Positions 9,011-17,822 are shown, counted from the first letter of the stretch. The stretch: DNA of 64,000 nucleotides from an uncultured Paracoccaceae bacterium (GCA_947488605.1 CANKZJ010000001.1:620001-684000), one strand, 5' to 3'. Notes: generated by a model not told the origin, from the sequence alone. Translations and numbers: made by a program.

Positions 9011-9533
9011 GCGCATTCATGGGGCGGGCACGATTGGCCTCGCAGCGTAGTGACTGAATGACTGGTTTTTCCGCCGCATGGCGGCACCAACGATCATGCG
9101 ACTGCCGCATTTTCAACGCTGCGTCCTCGCGCGGCGAAAAAATCGAAGGTTCAACTTGGGTTTAATACGGACGATGATGATTTCTGGCACCAAGGATGAC
9201 AACGCTAGCACGACCACGTGCCGACTGTTTCTGCGCTATGCCGGAATTGTAGCTTTAGTTTGCGGACATTGAAATTGCGCCTACACTAAGTTTCCCAAAC
9301 GAAGGAATGGAACTTGCGGATACCGCTGGCTTGAATATGAACGACCTCCTGAGTGTATTGAGGTCTGGGGGGTGACCGTCTTCTTGCAACTGATTTTGAC
9401 AGCAGCGGTTTCGAACAGCTTCTACTAAATGTTGAAATCGGTCACGTTGCACCCCGCAAAGACAACAAAATTGAGTTCTTTTCCTGATAGCTATAGCAGT
9501 ATGTGACAGCAACTTGGGCTGGAGAGAAAGCTG
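9011..9533. other. 523-bp stretch without an intact gene
   Basis: Lies between the DUF1963 gene and the iron alcohol dehydrogenase. Short ORFs on both strands have no start signals and no recognisable motifs. The only coding-like signal is the possible frameshifted remnant at 9259-9487. No tRNA, repeat or insertion-sequence end was seen. Confidence 0.5.
9259..9487 (+). pseudogene. Possible frameshifted small gene remnant
   Basis: Two adjacent frames read as one plausible ~75-residue protein if a run of six G at 9367-9372 is reduced by one base. The first frame gives IEIAPTLSFPNEGMELAD ... LLSVLRSGG and stops at TGA. The second continues DRLLATDFDSSGFEQLLL and IGHVAPRKDNKIEFFS before TGA at 9485-9487. 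No frame has a good start with a ribosome site. I do not recognise the family. It may be a decayed gene or chance. Confidence 0.3.
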
Positions 9534-10697
9534 ATGAGCGTGGATTTAATTGGAAGGGTGCAATCGCCGCGTATCATTCGGATCGGTGGTGGTGCCGCAC
9601 AGGAAGTCGCCGAGGTCTTATCTCAACTTGGCCTGTCACGCCCATTGATTGTAACGGACACAAATCTGATTGCGCTTGGGCATGTTGCGACAGTCACCGA
9701 TGTATTGGACAGCTCTGACATTCCTTGGCAGATCTTTGATGAAGTCGTCGAAGACCCGACTGACAGTTGCGTGGACGCGGGACTTGCTGCGCTGGGCCGC
9801 GACGATTTTGACTGCATCATCGGGCTGGGCGGTGGTAGCCCGATGGACGCCGCCAAAGCGATCAGTTTCATGAGCGTCAACCCCGGCCATGTCAGGGACT
9901 ACAAAGCGCCGCGCCAAATTGATCGCTGTGGGCCGCCGGTTATCTTGATACCGACGACGGGTGGCACCGGATCAGAGCTGACCCGCTGGTGCGTGATCAC
10001 GGACACGGCACAACCTGAGAAATACAATCTGTCTGGTCTTGCTTGCGTGGCGACGGCGGCACTGATCGACTGGACATTTACGACCACCAAGCCGCTGCGC
10101 ATCACAGCAGACACCGCCGTTGATAGTTTGACCCACGCGATTGAGGCCTATGTGAGCCGCAAAGCCTTTGCCTACACGGACGCATTCGCGCTTGCTGCGA
10201 TGCCCGCAATAGCTAAACACGTCCGCACCGCCTGCAAAGAGCCTGAGAACGCAGAGGCACGCGCCGCTTTGATGCTGGCCGCGTCACAGGCAGGGATGGC
10301 CTTTTCCAACGCCTCGGTCGCTTTGGTCCATGGAATGAGCCGCCCCATTGGTGCGCATTTTCATGTGGCACACGGGCTATCGAACGCGATGCTATTGCCT
10401 GCAATCACAGAGTTTTCGATCGGGTCGTCGCAGGCGCGGTATGCGACCTGCGCGCGCGTCATGGGATGGGCTGATGATGGTGACACTGATGCGCTCGCCT
10501 GTGACAGGCTTGTGCAAGAGCTCAAGACACTGAACGCGGATTTGAAAGTGCCCCGTGTCGGTGAATTAGGGCATAGCGCCACCGAAGAGATGCTCGCATT
10601 AATGGCAGCACAAGCGCTCGCGTCCGGCTCGCCGCAAAACAATCCGCGCATTCCAACCGCAGACGAGATCGTGCAACTTTATCATCAAGTATGGTGA
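9534..10697 (+). CDS. Iron-containing alcohol dehydrogenase
   Basis: A 387-residue group III (Fe-dependent) alcohol dehydrogenase, NAD(P)-dependent and cytoplasmic. The nucleotide-binding region shows GLGGGSPMDAAKAISF near residue 97 and PTTGGTGSELT near 140. Metal ligands are expected in ADTAVDSLTHAIEAY and in HGMSRPIGAHFHVAHGLSNAML, which supplies the histidines. Such enzymes act on ethanol, 1,3-propanediol, lactaldehyde, 4-hydroxybutyrate or maleylacetate; the substrate cannot be assigned here. It appears monocistronic and ends in a GC-rich hairpin. Confidence 0.93.
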   Translation: MSVDLIGRVQSPRIIRIGGGAAQEVAEVLSQLGLSRPLIVTDTNLIALGHVATVTDVLDSSDIPWQIFDEVVEDPTDSCVDAGLAALGRDDFDCIIGLGGGSPMDAAKAISFMSVNPGHVRDYKAPRQIDRCGPPVILIPTTGGTGSELTRWCVITDTAQPEKYNLSGLACVATAALIDWTFTTTKPLRITADTAVDSLTHAIEAYVSRKAFAYTDAFALAAMPAIAKHVRTACKEPENAEARAALMLAASQAGMAFSNASVALVHGMSRPIGAHFHVAHGLSNAMLLPAITEFSIGSSQARYATCARVMGWADDGDTDALACDRLVQELKTLNADLKVPRVGELGHSATEEMLALMAAQALASGSPQNNPRIPTADEIVQLYHQVW

Positions 10698-10721
10698 AGC
10701 CGCTAAGTTTCATCAGCGGCT
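10698..10721 (+). terminator. Hairpin directly after the Fe-ADH stop
   Basis: AGCCGCT and AGCGGCT form a 7-bp inverted repeat with a 10-nt loop beginning one base after the TGA stop. There is no clear T-run, so it is a weak terminator candidate or an mRNA 3'-end stabiliser. Confidence 0.4.
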
Positions 10722-10799
10722 AAGATGACGGCAACAACGTGAACACGCTAAGTCAATGAGCGGACTGTCTGTTCATGCCTCACGCCTTATCACCGCAGA

Positions 10800-11348
10800 T
10801 CAGTTACTGGCGTTTTTCCATTTGACCGGCGTCACATAAAGGATGTTGTCATCGACACTGACCATGACATCACCGTCCTGAATGTTGACTTGTAGCTTCA
10901 TTGCGCGGCTTGCGAGTTGTGCCAGTGCGCTGGTGTCGTTTTCGGACAGATTTACCACCTGAAGGTTGTCAAACCGGCTGGTGCTGTTCTTGATTTTCTC
11001 CCACCACATGTCAGCCGTTCGGCCACCATAGGCATAAACAATCACCGCGTCGGACTTGCCGCTGGATTGACGCACTACCTTCTCACTGGGAAGCCCCAAT
11101 GCGACCCATAATTCTAGCTCGCCACTGAGGCTTTTCTGCCAGATATCCGGCTCGTCGTCGGTTGAAATACCCTTTGTCATTTCCAAATGCTCATGGGCAT
11201 TCAGCGCAAAGGCGAGGAGCCGCACCATCAGTCGTTCATCCGTCTCCGAGGGATGTTTGGCAACGGTCAGCTTATGGGTCTCATAGTAGTGACGATCCAT
11301 ATCCGAGACGGAAAGCTCAACCTTATAGATCGTGGATTTTTGCGCCAT
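10800..11348 (-). CDS. yaeQ: YaeQ family protein
   Basis: A 182-residue protein recognised by the family start (KSTIYKVELSVSDMDRHYYE), then KHPSETDERLMVRLLAFALNA and LSTDDEPDIWQKSLSGEL. The YaeQ fold resembles a PD-(D/E)XK nuclease core; the E. coli protein was described as able to compensate for RfaH loss, but its biochemical activity is unsettled. ATG 11348 gives the conserved N-terminus; the ORF-track start at 11399 adds 17 residues not expected in the family. It stands alone between the Fe-ADH and the metzincin pair. Confidence 0.9.
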   Translation of the reverse strand: MAQKSTIYKVELSVSDMDRHYYETHKLTVAKHPSETDERLMVRLLAFALNAHEHLEMTKGISTDDEPDIWQKSLSGELELWVALGLPSEKVVRQSSGKSDAVIVYAYGGRTADMWWEKIKNSTSRFDNLQVVNLSENDTSALAQLASRAMKLQVNIQDGDVMVSVDDNILYVTPVKWKNASN

Positions 11349-11447
11349 GATGTGCCCCAGACTAGCGATGATAGTGATGCCTAAGGCGTCTGGAGCCATT
11401 GTGAAAGGAGATAACGAGGCTCTTGAATTCCGACCGTCAATCAGTCG

Positions 11448-11840
11448 CTAGTCCTGCCTGACATATGTGACGGTACAATCTGCGGCGTCGCTTAACACAA
11501 AACGGGTCGGGCTAAGCTCCATAAGGTTAAGCGGAGACATCGCATCATTCGCCATCTGCAATTTGAACAACCCATTCCCATCCACGTCCCAATCGCCGCC
11601 ATGCCACTGCGCACCTTCTTCGACCGCACCGGGTGCGGCGTAAACTCCGCCGTCGTGGAATTCCAAATTCGTCGGATAGAAACGGGCGCAATCATCAGTC
11701 GTTTGCTTGGTCCATTTTCCAATGAGCGCATTGGTTTCAGAACTCATTTCGCGTCCTCCCGCAGATATGTTGTACCCGATGATAAAAGAGAAAGTGGCCA
11801 CCAGGGCGGCCACTTTCATTACTGACTTCACGGAGATCAT
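11448..11840 (-). CDS. Small exported protein coupled to the metzincin
   Basis: A 130-residue protein of unknown function. Residues ~8-27 are a hydrophobic signal or anchor (MKVAALVATFSFIIGYNIS). The mature ~95 residues look beta-rich, start with LIGKWTKQ, and contain two cysteines (TDDCARF and AADCTVTY) that could form a disulfide in the periplasm. Its ATG overlaps the stop of the 693-residue peptidase gene (ATGA), so the two are almost certainly co-translated. A role as inhibitor, chaperone or partner of the peptidase is inference from position, size and fold pattern only. Confidence 0.68.
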   Translation of the reverse strand: MISVKSVMKVAALVATFSFIIGYNISAGGREMSSETNALIGKWTKQTTDDCARFYPTNLEFHDGGVYAAPGAVEEGAQWHGGDWDVDGNGLFKLQMANDAMSPLNLMELSPTRFVLSDAADCTVTYVRQD

Positions 11841-13918
11841 GCACTCATCTCGTCCGCAATCTTTTTAACGGACTTGTTGCCATCTGATGCGGTCGCAAGA
11901 GCTTTTCCAAGTGTCTTAGGCGCTTTCTTCAGCACCGTTGCCGGGGCGCCATCCAAAAGCTCGGCCACCCGGTTGGCTTCTTCTTGGCTTAGCACTGGCC
12001 GTGACCCCAACGCCTTGAGCGCGTCAGAGGGGCTTGCCTTGCGTTTGCCAAAGCGCCGGCCGGCCTGCTTGGCCTTGACGATCGCAAAGTGAGGCGCGAG
12101 CACCGAATTTGCCATTGCCGCATCAAGGGCGGCAATCCCTTCTTCCAAGTGGTCACCACCAATCGCCAGCGTCAGCAAGAGATCGGGCTCTGACAGGGTC
12201 GCTTTGGCGGCCACCGCATGCGCATCATCAACCGGAGGGGTGATCATCACACTGTTTGAACCTGCGACATTTACTGTGATCCCGGATATTTCCCATGACA
12301 GATTGACGGCAATGTTATGCAGACCCGGTGTGGAAAAGAGTGCGCCATCAAGGCCGCGCAACAAAGTCATATCTCCGGTCATTTTCGCACCCGGCTTAAG
12401 CACTGTCACTTCATGTTCTTCAATGCAGCGCATCAAAGACCGGAAGCTACGCCGTGTCTGGTTGGGATCACTGACAATACCCGTCACATGCTCGGACTTC
12501 AGTGTCAGATGGTCAGGCACTTCGATTGCGCTGTCAGAGTGGTTGGTAAGCGTCATCTTGACCCGCACAGGCGCACCAATTGGGACGGCATCCAACAAAG
12601 GCTCAATCCGCAACTCAAGCGGCCCGCCTAAGTCCATTGCATCCGTCGGGCTGATTGGTGCCGAGGCATAACTGGACCCAAATGGAATGACACCTGGGCG
12701 TACCCAAGGGTCTGGCATATGACGCAAACGCTTTGCGTCTGCGGCGTTGAACGACCATTGAATGTTTGACGGGAAAGTGCCCGGGCTGGATGCAATAGTA
12801 CCCGTGGTGTTCATGAAGCCGTTGTCAGCAGTGTTGTGATACAGGCCCAAAGCATGGCCCAATTCATGAACCGCCGTGCGGAAATAGGGTGCATCGGCAT
12901 CGCCAAAGCGCATGCCCCTTACAGTTCCCCACGTGTTGGTATTGGGGATGGTCCAATGAGATGACACCGCCGCACCTTCACGCGGGATATTGTTGCTGTC
13001 GCCTGAAAATGCGTCATACATTATCCCACGCGACGTGCTGTCCAGTCGACGCACCGCGAGAATATGATAGCGCCATTCGTTGTCTAAATCCGAAGAATCG
13101 CGCCGCGCCAGCATGGCAGAATGCAGTTCTGCATCGGACCAAGATTGGCCTGATGGCTCTGTCAGATTGGTGTCGGACTGATAGGCGTTCAAATCCCAAT
13201 CGACCGCTTTAAACACATCTTTCCAGTCTAACCCGCTACCATTGCTGCCGGGATATTCCGACGCACTCACCCGGTCGATTTCCAGCGAGGCCTTGCGCAA
13301 GTATTTTGAGACCCAACCCATTGTAATCGTGCCCAGATCAACGCCAGAAGGCGATTTCAGCGTGCCTTCAAGATACGTCGCACCAGAGGGGAAGCTGGAT
13401 GGTGCCGTTTTAAAGGACATCACGGCCGAATGCAGCCCCGCGTTGGTCCAGCTATTGGTCGCGGTGTCGAAGTCGTACTTTTCAAACTTCATCGTGAAGG
13501 AATTCCCGAAGGTGTAGAATTCCAGGATTTGGGTCACTCGCAAATAGCATTCATAGTTGCTGCGCCGAAAAATAGGGATACCCGCCGAAGGGCTTGGATC
13601 AGGGTTGGGTACAATCTGGAATGTTGGCCAAGACTTAAAGGTATAAGCATTATGACGATAAAAATCACCCGAAGCCGTGACACCCGATCCATGACGCTCA
13701 ATGCGCATGGTGCCGTTGTACCGGGTCCAGAATAATCCCTTGGGACGCCACTGCATAAAGTAGGCGCCCTTTTTGAGGGACTTGATCGTGAAGATCGGAG
13801 TGAACCGTTGATAGTTGTTTTGCAGTTCGGGGCGTCGCAGGTTCGATAGCGGTCCATCAGATCGCTGATCAACAATAATCTCTTGAGGTAGATCGGGATT
13901 TTGGGCGTGATTTTCCAA
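11837..13918 (-). CDS. Metzincin-type zinc metallopeptidase, large
   Basis: A 693-residue protein with a textbook metzincin zinc site, HELGHALGLYH, near residue 350, followed by a Met-turn candidate (NGFMNTTG). The upstream ~230 residues are beta-rich repeats of unknown type, and the ~300 residues after the catalytic domain include an Ig-like stretch (LRIEPLLDAVPIGAPVRVKMTLTNHS). No Sec signal peptide is visible at MENHAQNPDLPQ, which is odd for a secreted peptidase, and no RTX repeats were seen. AAGGAG lies ten bases before the ATG. Substrate unknown; the downstream small exported protein is translationally coupled. Confidence 0.85.
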   Translation of the reverse strand: MENHAQNPDLPQEIIVDQRSDGPLSNLRRPELQNNYQRFTPIFTIKSLKKGAYFMQWRPKGLFWTRYNGTMRIERHGSGVTASGDFYRHNAYTFKSWPTFQIVPNPDPSPSAGIPIFRRSNYECYLRVTQILEFYTFGNSFTMKFEKYDFDTATNSWTNAGLHSAVMSFKTAPSSFPSGATYLEGTLKSPSGVDLGTITMGWVSKYLRKASLEIDRVSASEYPGSNGSGLDWKDVFKAVDWDLNAYQSDTNLTEPSGQSWSDAELHSAMLARRDSSDLDNEWRYHILAVRRLDSTSRGIMYDAFSGDSNNIPREGAAVSSHWTIPNTNTWGTVRGMRFGDADAPYFRTAVHELGHALGLYHNTADNGFMNTTGTIASSPGTFPSNIQWSFNAADAKRLRHMPDPWVRPGVIPFGSSYASAPISPTDAMDLGGPLELRIEPLLDAVPIGAPVRVKMTLTNHSDSAIEVPDHLTLKSEHVTGIVSDPNQTRRSFRSLMRCIEEHEVTVLKPGAKMTGDMTLLRGLDGALFSTPGLHNIAVNLSWEISGITVNVAGSNSVMITPPVDDAHAVAAKATLSEPDLLLTLAIGGDHLEEGIAALDAAMANSVLAPHFAIVKAKQAGRRFGKRKASPSDALKALGSRPVLSQEEANRVAELLDGAPATVLKKAPKTLGKALATASDGNKSVKKIADEMSA

Positions 13919-14547
13919 AGTCTTTCTCCTTAATGAAAATTGATAAAACTGCTGGCTGCAGTGATTTGGCAGAAACAGGTATGTAAAAAAACCCTGATCT
14001 ACGAAGGCCGAATGTCTCAGTCAGCGATTAAAATTATAGCAGAAAATCGCGATTATTGATAGTAGGGCTTTCCGTACCAAACCAGAAGTTCAGATGCTTT
14101 TGCGCTGCGAAATACGCGCGCTATCACCGAGATACACTTTATGGCCGCTTTTTGGCTGTTCCGCGCCGCCACAACACGCGCCAATCAAGCGTACGACTCT
14201 GAGGTGCGCCATCTGCCGTGATCCAGTGTGCTATGGTCACAAATCTTCCTGCAAAGTACTATCGTTCGTCATGGGAAATTTTGAACAGCCAAAGAGGAAT
14301 GCCTTCTGTTCCTAGGAGCTGAACTGAAAAACGAACACTCACTTCATACTTGAATCAATTTCAAGCTAAACCCTTGTTTGCTGTGCGCGGCATCAAAATT
14401 CCGGACATTCACGCAAAGCGAAGCGATTTAGCCAATCAGAAAATTCAGCATTTCTGGCAGCAGGGTGTTGCCTTGCAAATTACTTTCCAAGGCAAACAAG
14501 ATATTGCTGCGGTCTTCGCCGCCAACACTCACTTCGATCTCCGACTC
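13919..14547. other. 629-bp intergenic stretch
   Basis: Separates the 3' end of the alpha/beta hydrolase from the 5' end of the metzincin; both lie on the minus strand. It must hold the peptidase promoter: a minus-strand TATAAT lies at 14033-14038, without a convincing -35. An 8-bp inverted repeat, TTGCCTTG / CAAGGCAA, at 14468-14495 has no T-run. The plus-strand ORFs here show no start signals. No gene supported. Confidence 0.5.
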
Positions 14548-15579
14548 TTATTGTTGCGAGAAGAATTCCGCTACGACTTCTATGATCATCTCGTGTTTGG
14601 CTGCGCGTGGTGCGCCGCCATCTGCACAGATGATCTCATCTCCCGGTTCTTCTTTTGCCAAGATTTCAAATCCTCCGGGCTTACAAAGCCCCAGAAAATC
14701 AAAATGCGAAAGCGTTTCGGGTTCAATGTATCGCGCAACACCTGCAGGCAGTGCGGCTACCAATGCACGCGATTCAATGTCGAGCGTGAGGCCGGAACTC
14801 ATTATTGGGGCACCAAAGACCAGCATGGGGCGGTCTATCTGACGAAGGCTGGTGTCTGAAAAGCTCTGGGTTCCTCCCAAATCAAATACTGCAAAGGCTT
14901 TGATCCGAGGATCAGACAAGTCTGCCTCCATCTGGGCACGATCTTCTGGGGTTTGTGCGATTTGCCAACCTGCAAGAATACCGCATGCCAGTTCGCCGGG
15001 TGTTTCATCACAAAACCTCTGCAGACTGGCGGCGTCATAACGCGCGCCCGCCAATGCGATTGCAGCGAACCCGCCCAACGAATGACCAGCCATGAAAACG
15101 CGGTCGGAATCAACAAGTCTTGCAAGGTCAGGCGAGGTGGTCGCGTGGTCGATCACGCGGGATACGTCCTTGGGCCGTTCCCACAATTGTCGCGTCAAAT
15201 CCGGATCACGCGACCAGGTCGAGGTGCCAGGGTGATTGATCGCCGCAACGACATAGCCTCGCTCTGCCAAGGCACTCGCAAACCATGCCTGATTGTAGGA
15301 ATTGCCAAACATACCGTGTGACAGGACGACAAGAGGGAATTGGCCGGAAGCTGGTTCCGCTTCCATTACAACTTGCGTCCCTACCCAGACTTCACTTTCG
15401 AAGTCATATGACAGAGGCGCGGTCGCATCTGTTGGGTACCAAACAAAACCAGACAGATCGCGACCGCTAACCGCGTCAGGGATATCCAGGTTGGCCATAC
15501 CGGGTTGATAAGGTTGGGCCTGTGCTGCGGCGGCAAATGCAGCACAGACACCTGCCAGTATGTAAGATATGCGTTTCAT
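14548..15579 (-). CDS. Secreted alpha/beta hydrolase (PAF-acetylhydrolase/dienelactone hydrolase-like)
   Basis: A 343-residue serine hydrolase with a signal peptide (MKRISYILAGVCAAFAAAAQAQ), so periplasmic or exported. The oxyanion-side segment LVVLSHGMFGNSYNQ, the nucleophile elbow GHSLGGFAA and a late histidine in LSHFDFLGLC give the triad context. The architecture resembles the large predicted dienelactone hydrolase/PAF-acetylhydrolase group. ATG 15579 is chosen over 15630 because the signal peptide starts there and GGAG precedes it. It is divergent from an AraC-type regulator 128 bp away, which probably controls it. Confidence 0.85.
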   Translation of the reverse strand: MKRISYILAGVCAAFAAAAQAQPYQPGMANLDIPDAVSGRDLSGFVWYPTDATAPLSYDFESEVWVGTQVVMEAEPASGQFPLVVLSHGMFGNSYNQAWFASALAERGYVVAAINHPGTSTWSRDPDLTRQLWERPKDVSRVIDHATTSPDLARLVDSDRVFMAGHSLGGFAAIALAGARYDAASLQRFCDETPGELACGILAGWQIAQTPEDRAQMEADLSDPRIKAFAVFDLGGTQSFSDTSLRQIDRPMLVFGAPIMSSGLTLDIESRALVAALPAGVARYIEPETLSHFDFLGLCKPGGFEILAKEEPGDEIICADGGAPRAAKHEMIIEVVAEFFSQQ

Positions 15580-15707
15580 GGAAAGCTCCAAAATTGGTTT
15601 GCGATGACCGCAAGACTGAGCCGCGGGCAAAATTGTAACAACCGTTCGGGCTGTCTATACCTGTCCTTGATCTTGATTGAGGACAGGCCGGGATAGAAAG
15701 AGGACAG

Positions 15708-16760
15708 ATGGACGACGCTGCGCTCGCGAGTTTTCCGCTACCGATGGCGACGGCGTTACTTTGCGCCGTGATCGCGGTTCTGATCTGGCGTTTGGATTTG
15801 GGACTTCGCAGCGCTAACGCACTGTTCTCCGCGTTCTTTGGCTTGGGCGCGGTAACTTCTTTTCTGGTTGGTCTGCGGTTTGGGTACGGGTTCGAGGCAT
15901 TGATCCCTTTGCAACGTACACTGCCCTTACTTCTTGGCCCTATGATGTATTTGGGCTTTGTGTCGTTGACGATCGACAGACGCAGACTGCCGATGATGAT
16001 CTTACTGCATCTTGGCACACCGGCTGTCCTGATGGTGTTTCTGGTGCTTCTTGCCGAAGAACTCAGAAACCTCGATTGGATCATCAGTGTCAGCTATCTG
16101 GTTTACGGAGTAGGGCTCTATCTGTTGTGGCGGAAAGGCCCCGACGCACTGGTTCACGCACGGGTCGATGTGACGAGGAACCTGTCCAACTGGCTTTTGC
16201 GAGGCATAGGTTTTCTTGCCTTTATTCTCATTCTGGACACCGCAATTGCGATCGATTTTGCAGTCAACCAAGGGGTCAACGTGGCAAGTCTGATCTCTTA
16301 TGGCACAATCCCACTGGTCCTGTTGCTGCTTGCTACTTTGATAACGCTCCCGTTGGTTTTCAATCGGTCGCCTGCGCTCGCATCGCAGCCACGTGTGCCT
16401 AACAAAGATGATGTCGAGATCGTTGCCAAGTTGGAGACACTAATGGACGATCATCAGCTTTTTCTGGACCCCGAAATCACCGTGCAGCGTCTTGCCAAAC
16501 GCCTCAGCATTCCGGCGCGCAGCTTGTCAGGTGCGATCAACCGAACGCAGGGTAAGAACATGTCCCAATATGTGAACACCTTTCGTTTGGCCTATGCGGC
16601 ACGGCAACTGGTTGAGACCAACAAAAGTGTGACCAAAATCGCGACACAATCCGGGTTTATGGCCCGTTCAAACTTTTACCGCGAATTCCAAAGGGTCTAT
16701 GGACAGTCACCGGTCGCGTATCGCGCGTCCTGCAAGCCCATTAAGAACATCGCATTATGA
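15708..16760 (+). CDS. Membrane-anchored AraC-family transcriptional regulator
   Basis: A 350-residue protein. Roughly the first 225 residues are hydrophobic with about seven membrane segments, and the last ~110 form an AraC-type double helix-turn-helix (VQRLAKRLSIPARSLSGAIN ... TKIATQSGFMARSNFYREFQ, ending YGQSPVAYR). GAGGAC precedes ATG 15708. Regulators with a multi-pass sensor fused to an AraC DNA-binding domain presumably sense a membrane or periplasmic signal. The divergent secreted hydrolase is the likely target. Confidence 0.85.
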   Translation: MDDAALASFPLPMATALLCAVIAVLIWRLDLGLRSANALFSAFFGLGAVTSFLVGLRFGYGFEALIPLQRTLPLLLGPMMYLGFVSLTIDRRRLPMMILLHLGTPAVLMVFLVLLAEELRNLDWIISVSYLVYGVGLYLLWRKGPDALVHARVDVTRNLSNWLLRGIGFLAFILILDTAIAIDFAVNQGVNVASLISYGTIPLVLLLLATLITLPLVFNRSPALASQPRVPNKDDVEIVAKLETLMDDHQLFLDPEITVQRLAKRLSIPARSLSGAINRTQGKNMSQYVNTFRLAYAARQLVETNKSVTKIATQSGFMARSNFYREFQRVYGQSPVAYRASCKPIKNIAL

Positions 16761-17034
16761 TAGTCAGATTCCGTTAGGTCCTGAATGACCCTACTCGATC
16801 GACGTATTTGCCTGCTATTCAACCATAATTACTCGCGCCCCATAGTGACAGATGCTGCATCTCGCACCAACGTCGGCTTGTCGCGTGAACAACAATGCGG
16901 ACAGGGATCAGCCTGGCGGCTCTTGCTGTCATAGTTGAATGCTTAGGTGACGTTTAGGGACAGACTGAAAAACGACGTGCCGTGACTTCATCGGCATGAA
17001 ATTGCGCATGATCGCGAATTCTAAAACCGACGAT

Positions 17035-17064
17035 CTTGAAAACAATTTTCTCATGACCCACATC
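17035..17064 (+). promoter_or_regulatory. Candidate heat-shock (RpoH-type) promoter P1
   Basis: CTTGAAA, a 15-base spacer, then CCCACATC. The -35 element equals the core of the sigma-32 consensus, and the -10 element is CCC-rich as in that family. The same spacer length and identical CCCACATC recur at 17823-17852 before the hsp20 genes, which argues against chance. The expected start of transcription falls near 17071, at a perfect inverted repeat. Confidence 0.6.
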
Positions 17065-17071
17065 ACCAGCG

Positions 17072-17094
17072 CATGAAAGGAAAGGCCTTTCATG
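17072..17094 (+). repeat. Perfect inverted repeat at the predicted 5' end of the EF-hand mRNA
   Basis: CATGAAAGG, five bases, CCTTTCATG: a perfect 9-bp stem between the candidate -10 box and the ribosome site of the EF-hand gene. It would form a hairpin at or near the 5' terminus of the transcript, as an mRNA stabiliser, a repressor operator or part of a temperature-sensitive leader. Confidence 0.6.
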
Positions 17095-17116
17095 AACCAA
17101 AAATGGAGGTAAACAA

Positions 17117-17359
17117 ATGCGTATACTAGCTATCGCAATTGCGACCGCTCTGTTCGCGGTCCCCGCAGTTGCTCTTACGGTTTCGGACGTCGATACCGAT
17201 GGCGACAGCCTAATTTCCTTTGCCGAAATGGCAGTATCATATCCCGGCCTGACGGAAGAAGCGTTCGCCGACGTCGACACCAGCGATGATGAGTTCGTCG
17301 ACGAAGACGAACTTGCTGCCGCGCTCGAGTCCGGTTTGATTGAAGAGCCTGTAGATTAG
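17117..17359 (+). CDS. Small exported EF-hand protein
   Basis: An 80-residue protein with a signal peptide (MRILAIAIATALFAVPAVA) and two EF-hand loops. The first, DVDTDGDSLISFAE, has the full D-x-D-x-D-G pattern. The second, DVDTSDDEFVDEDE, lacks the central glycine and may bind calcium weakly. It is likely a periplasmic calcium-binding protein. GGAGGT lies before the ATG. It sits behind the same type of heat-shock-like promoter as the downstream Hsp20 genes, so it may belong to the stress module. Confidence 0.82.
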   Translation: MRILAIAIATALFAVPAVALTVSDVDTDGDSLISFAEMAVSYPGLTEEAFADVDTSDDEFVDEDELAAALESGLIEEPVD

Positions 17360-17403
17360 TCTGCTTGGTCATGTCCATTTCTGAAAGATTGGAGGTGAAA
17401 CAC

Positions 17404-17577
17404 ATGGCAATGAGTACCAATGCGCCCAAACAGAGCCCTTGGTTGGTCTGGGGTGGAGCCGCGGTGGCTGCGATCGTTGTGATTGGAGCACTGGGTTACT
17501 GGTTCGATTGGTTTGGCAGCGATGCCACCGCAACAGTGGCACCGGCAGTCGAACAGATTGCACCGGCAACTGAATAG
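17404..17577 (+). CDS. Small single-pass membrane protein, unknown function
   Basis: A 57-residue protein with one transmembrane helix (WLVWGGAAVAAIVVIGALGYW) and an alanine/threonine-rich tail. Start ATG 17404 is supported by a strong GGAGGTGAAAC ribosome site; the ORF-track ATG/GTG region upstream is less good. It follows the EF-hand gene by 44 bp and precedes a terminator, so these two probably form a dicistronic unit. No family recognised. Confidence 0.65.
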   Translation: MAMSTNAPKQSPWLVWGGAAVAAIVVIGALGYWFDWFGSDATATVAPAVEQIAPATE

Positions 17578-17599
17578 ACACCAGACCGTTGAAAGAAAT

Positions 17600-17635
17600 A
17601 GCCCCTGGCGGATGTCTTCGCCGGGGGCTTCGTTT
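17600..17635 (+). terminator. Rho-independent terminator after the small membrane protein
   Basis: GCCCCTGGCG pairs with CGCCGGGGGC (one G-T wobble) around an 8-nt loop and is followed by TTCGTTT. It separates the EF-hand unit from the Hsp20 operon. Confidence 0.75.
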
Positions 17636-17822
17636 AGGGTGAGGCCGGCCAAGGCTGCATCAGAAAAAAGAGGGCGCTGTTCAGTATCACGGGCCATAGA
17701 CGCGGCACGACGGCCAGAGGGACGGCATCTTTCAAATCTTGGTCCACTTCTCACACTCTGCGCACCTAAGCATCTGTTTTGCGGTCGATCTGGGCGTTTG
17801 GGAAAAAATTTCCAGTGGGGGA

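Noticed and set aside
11770-11815. Inverted repeat AGTGGCC/GGCCACT as a terminator
   Set aside because: It lies inside the coding sequence for the signal segment of the small exported protein; no T-run.
14350-14859. 169-residue plus-strand ORF between metzincin and hydrolase
   Set aside because: Most of it is antisense to the hydrolase 3' end; the remaining part has no start signal or recognisable motif.
15476-16084. 202-residue minus-strand ORF across the hydrolase/AraC divergent region
   Set aside because: Ser/Lys/Arg-rich shadow that overlaps both real genes and their promoter region.
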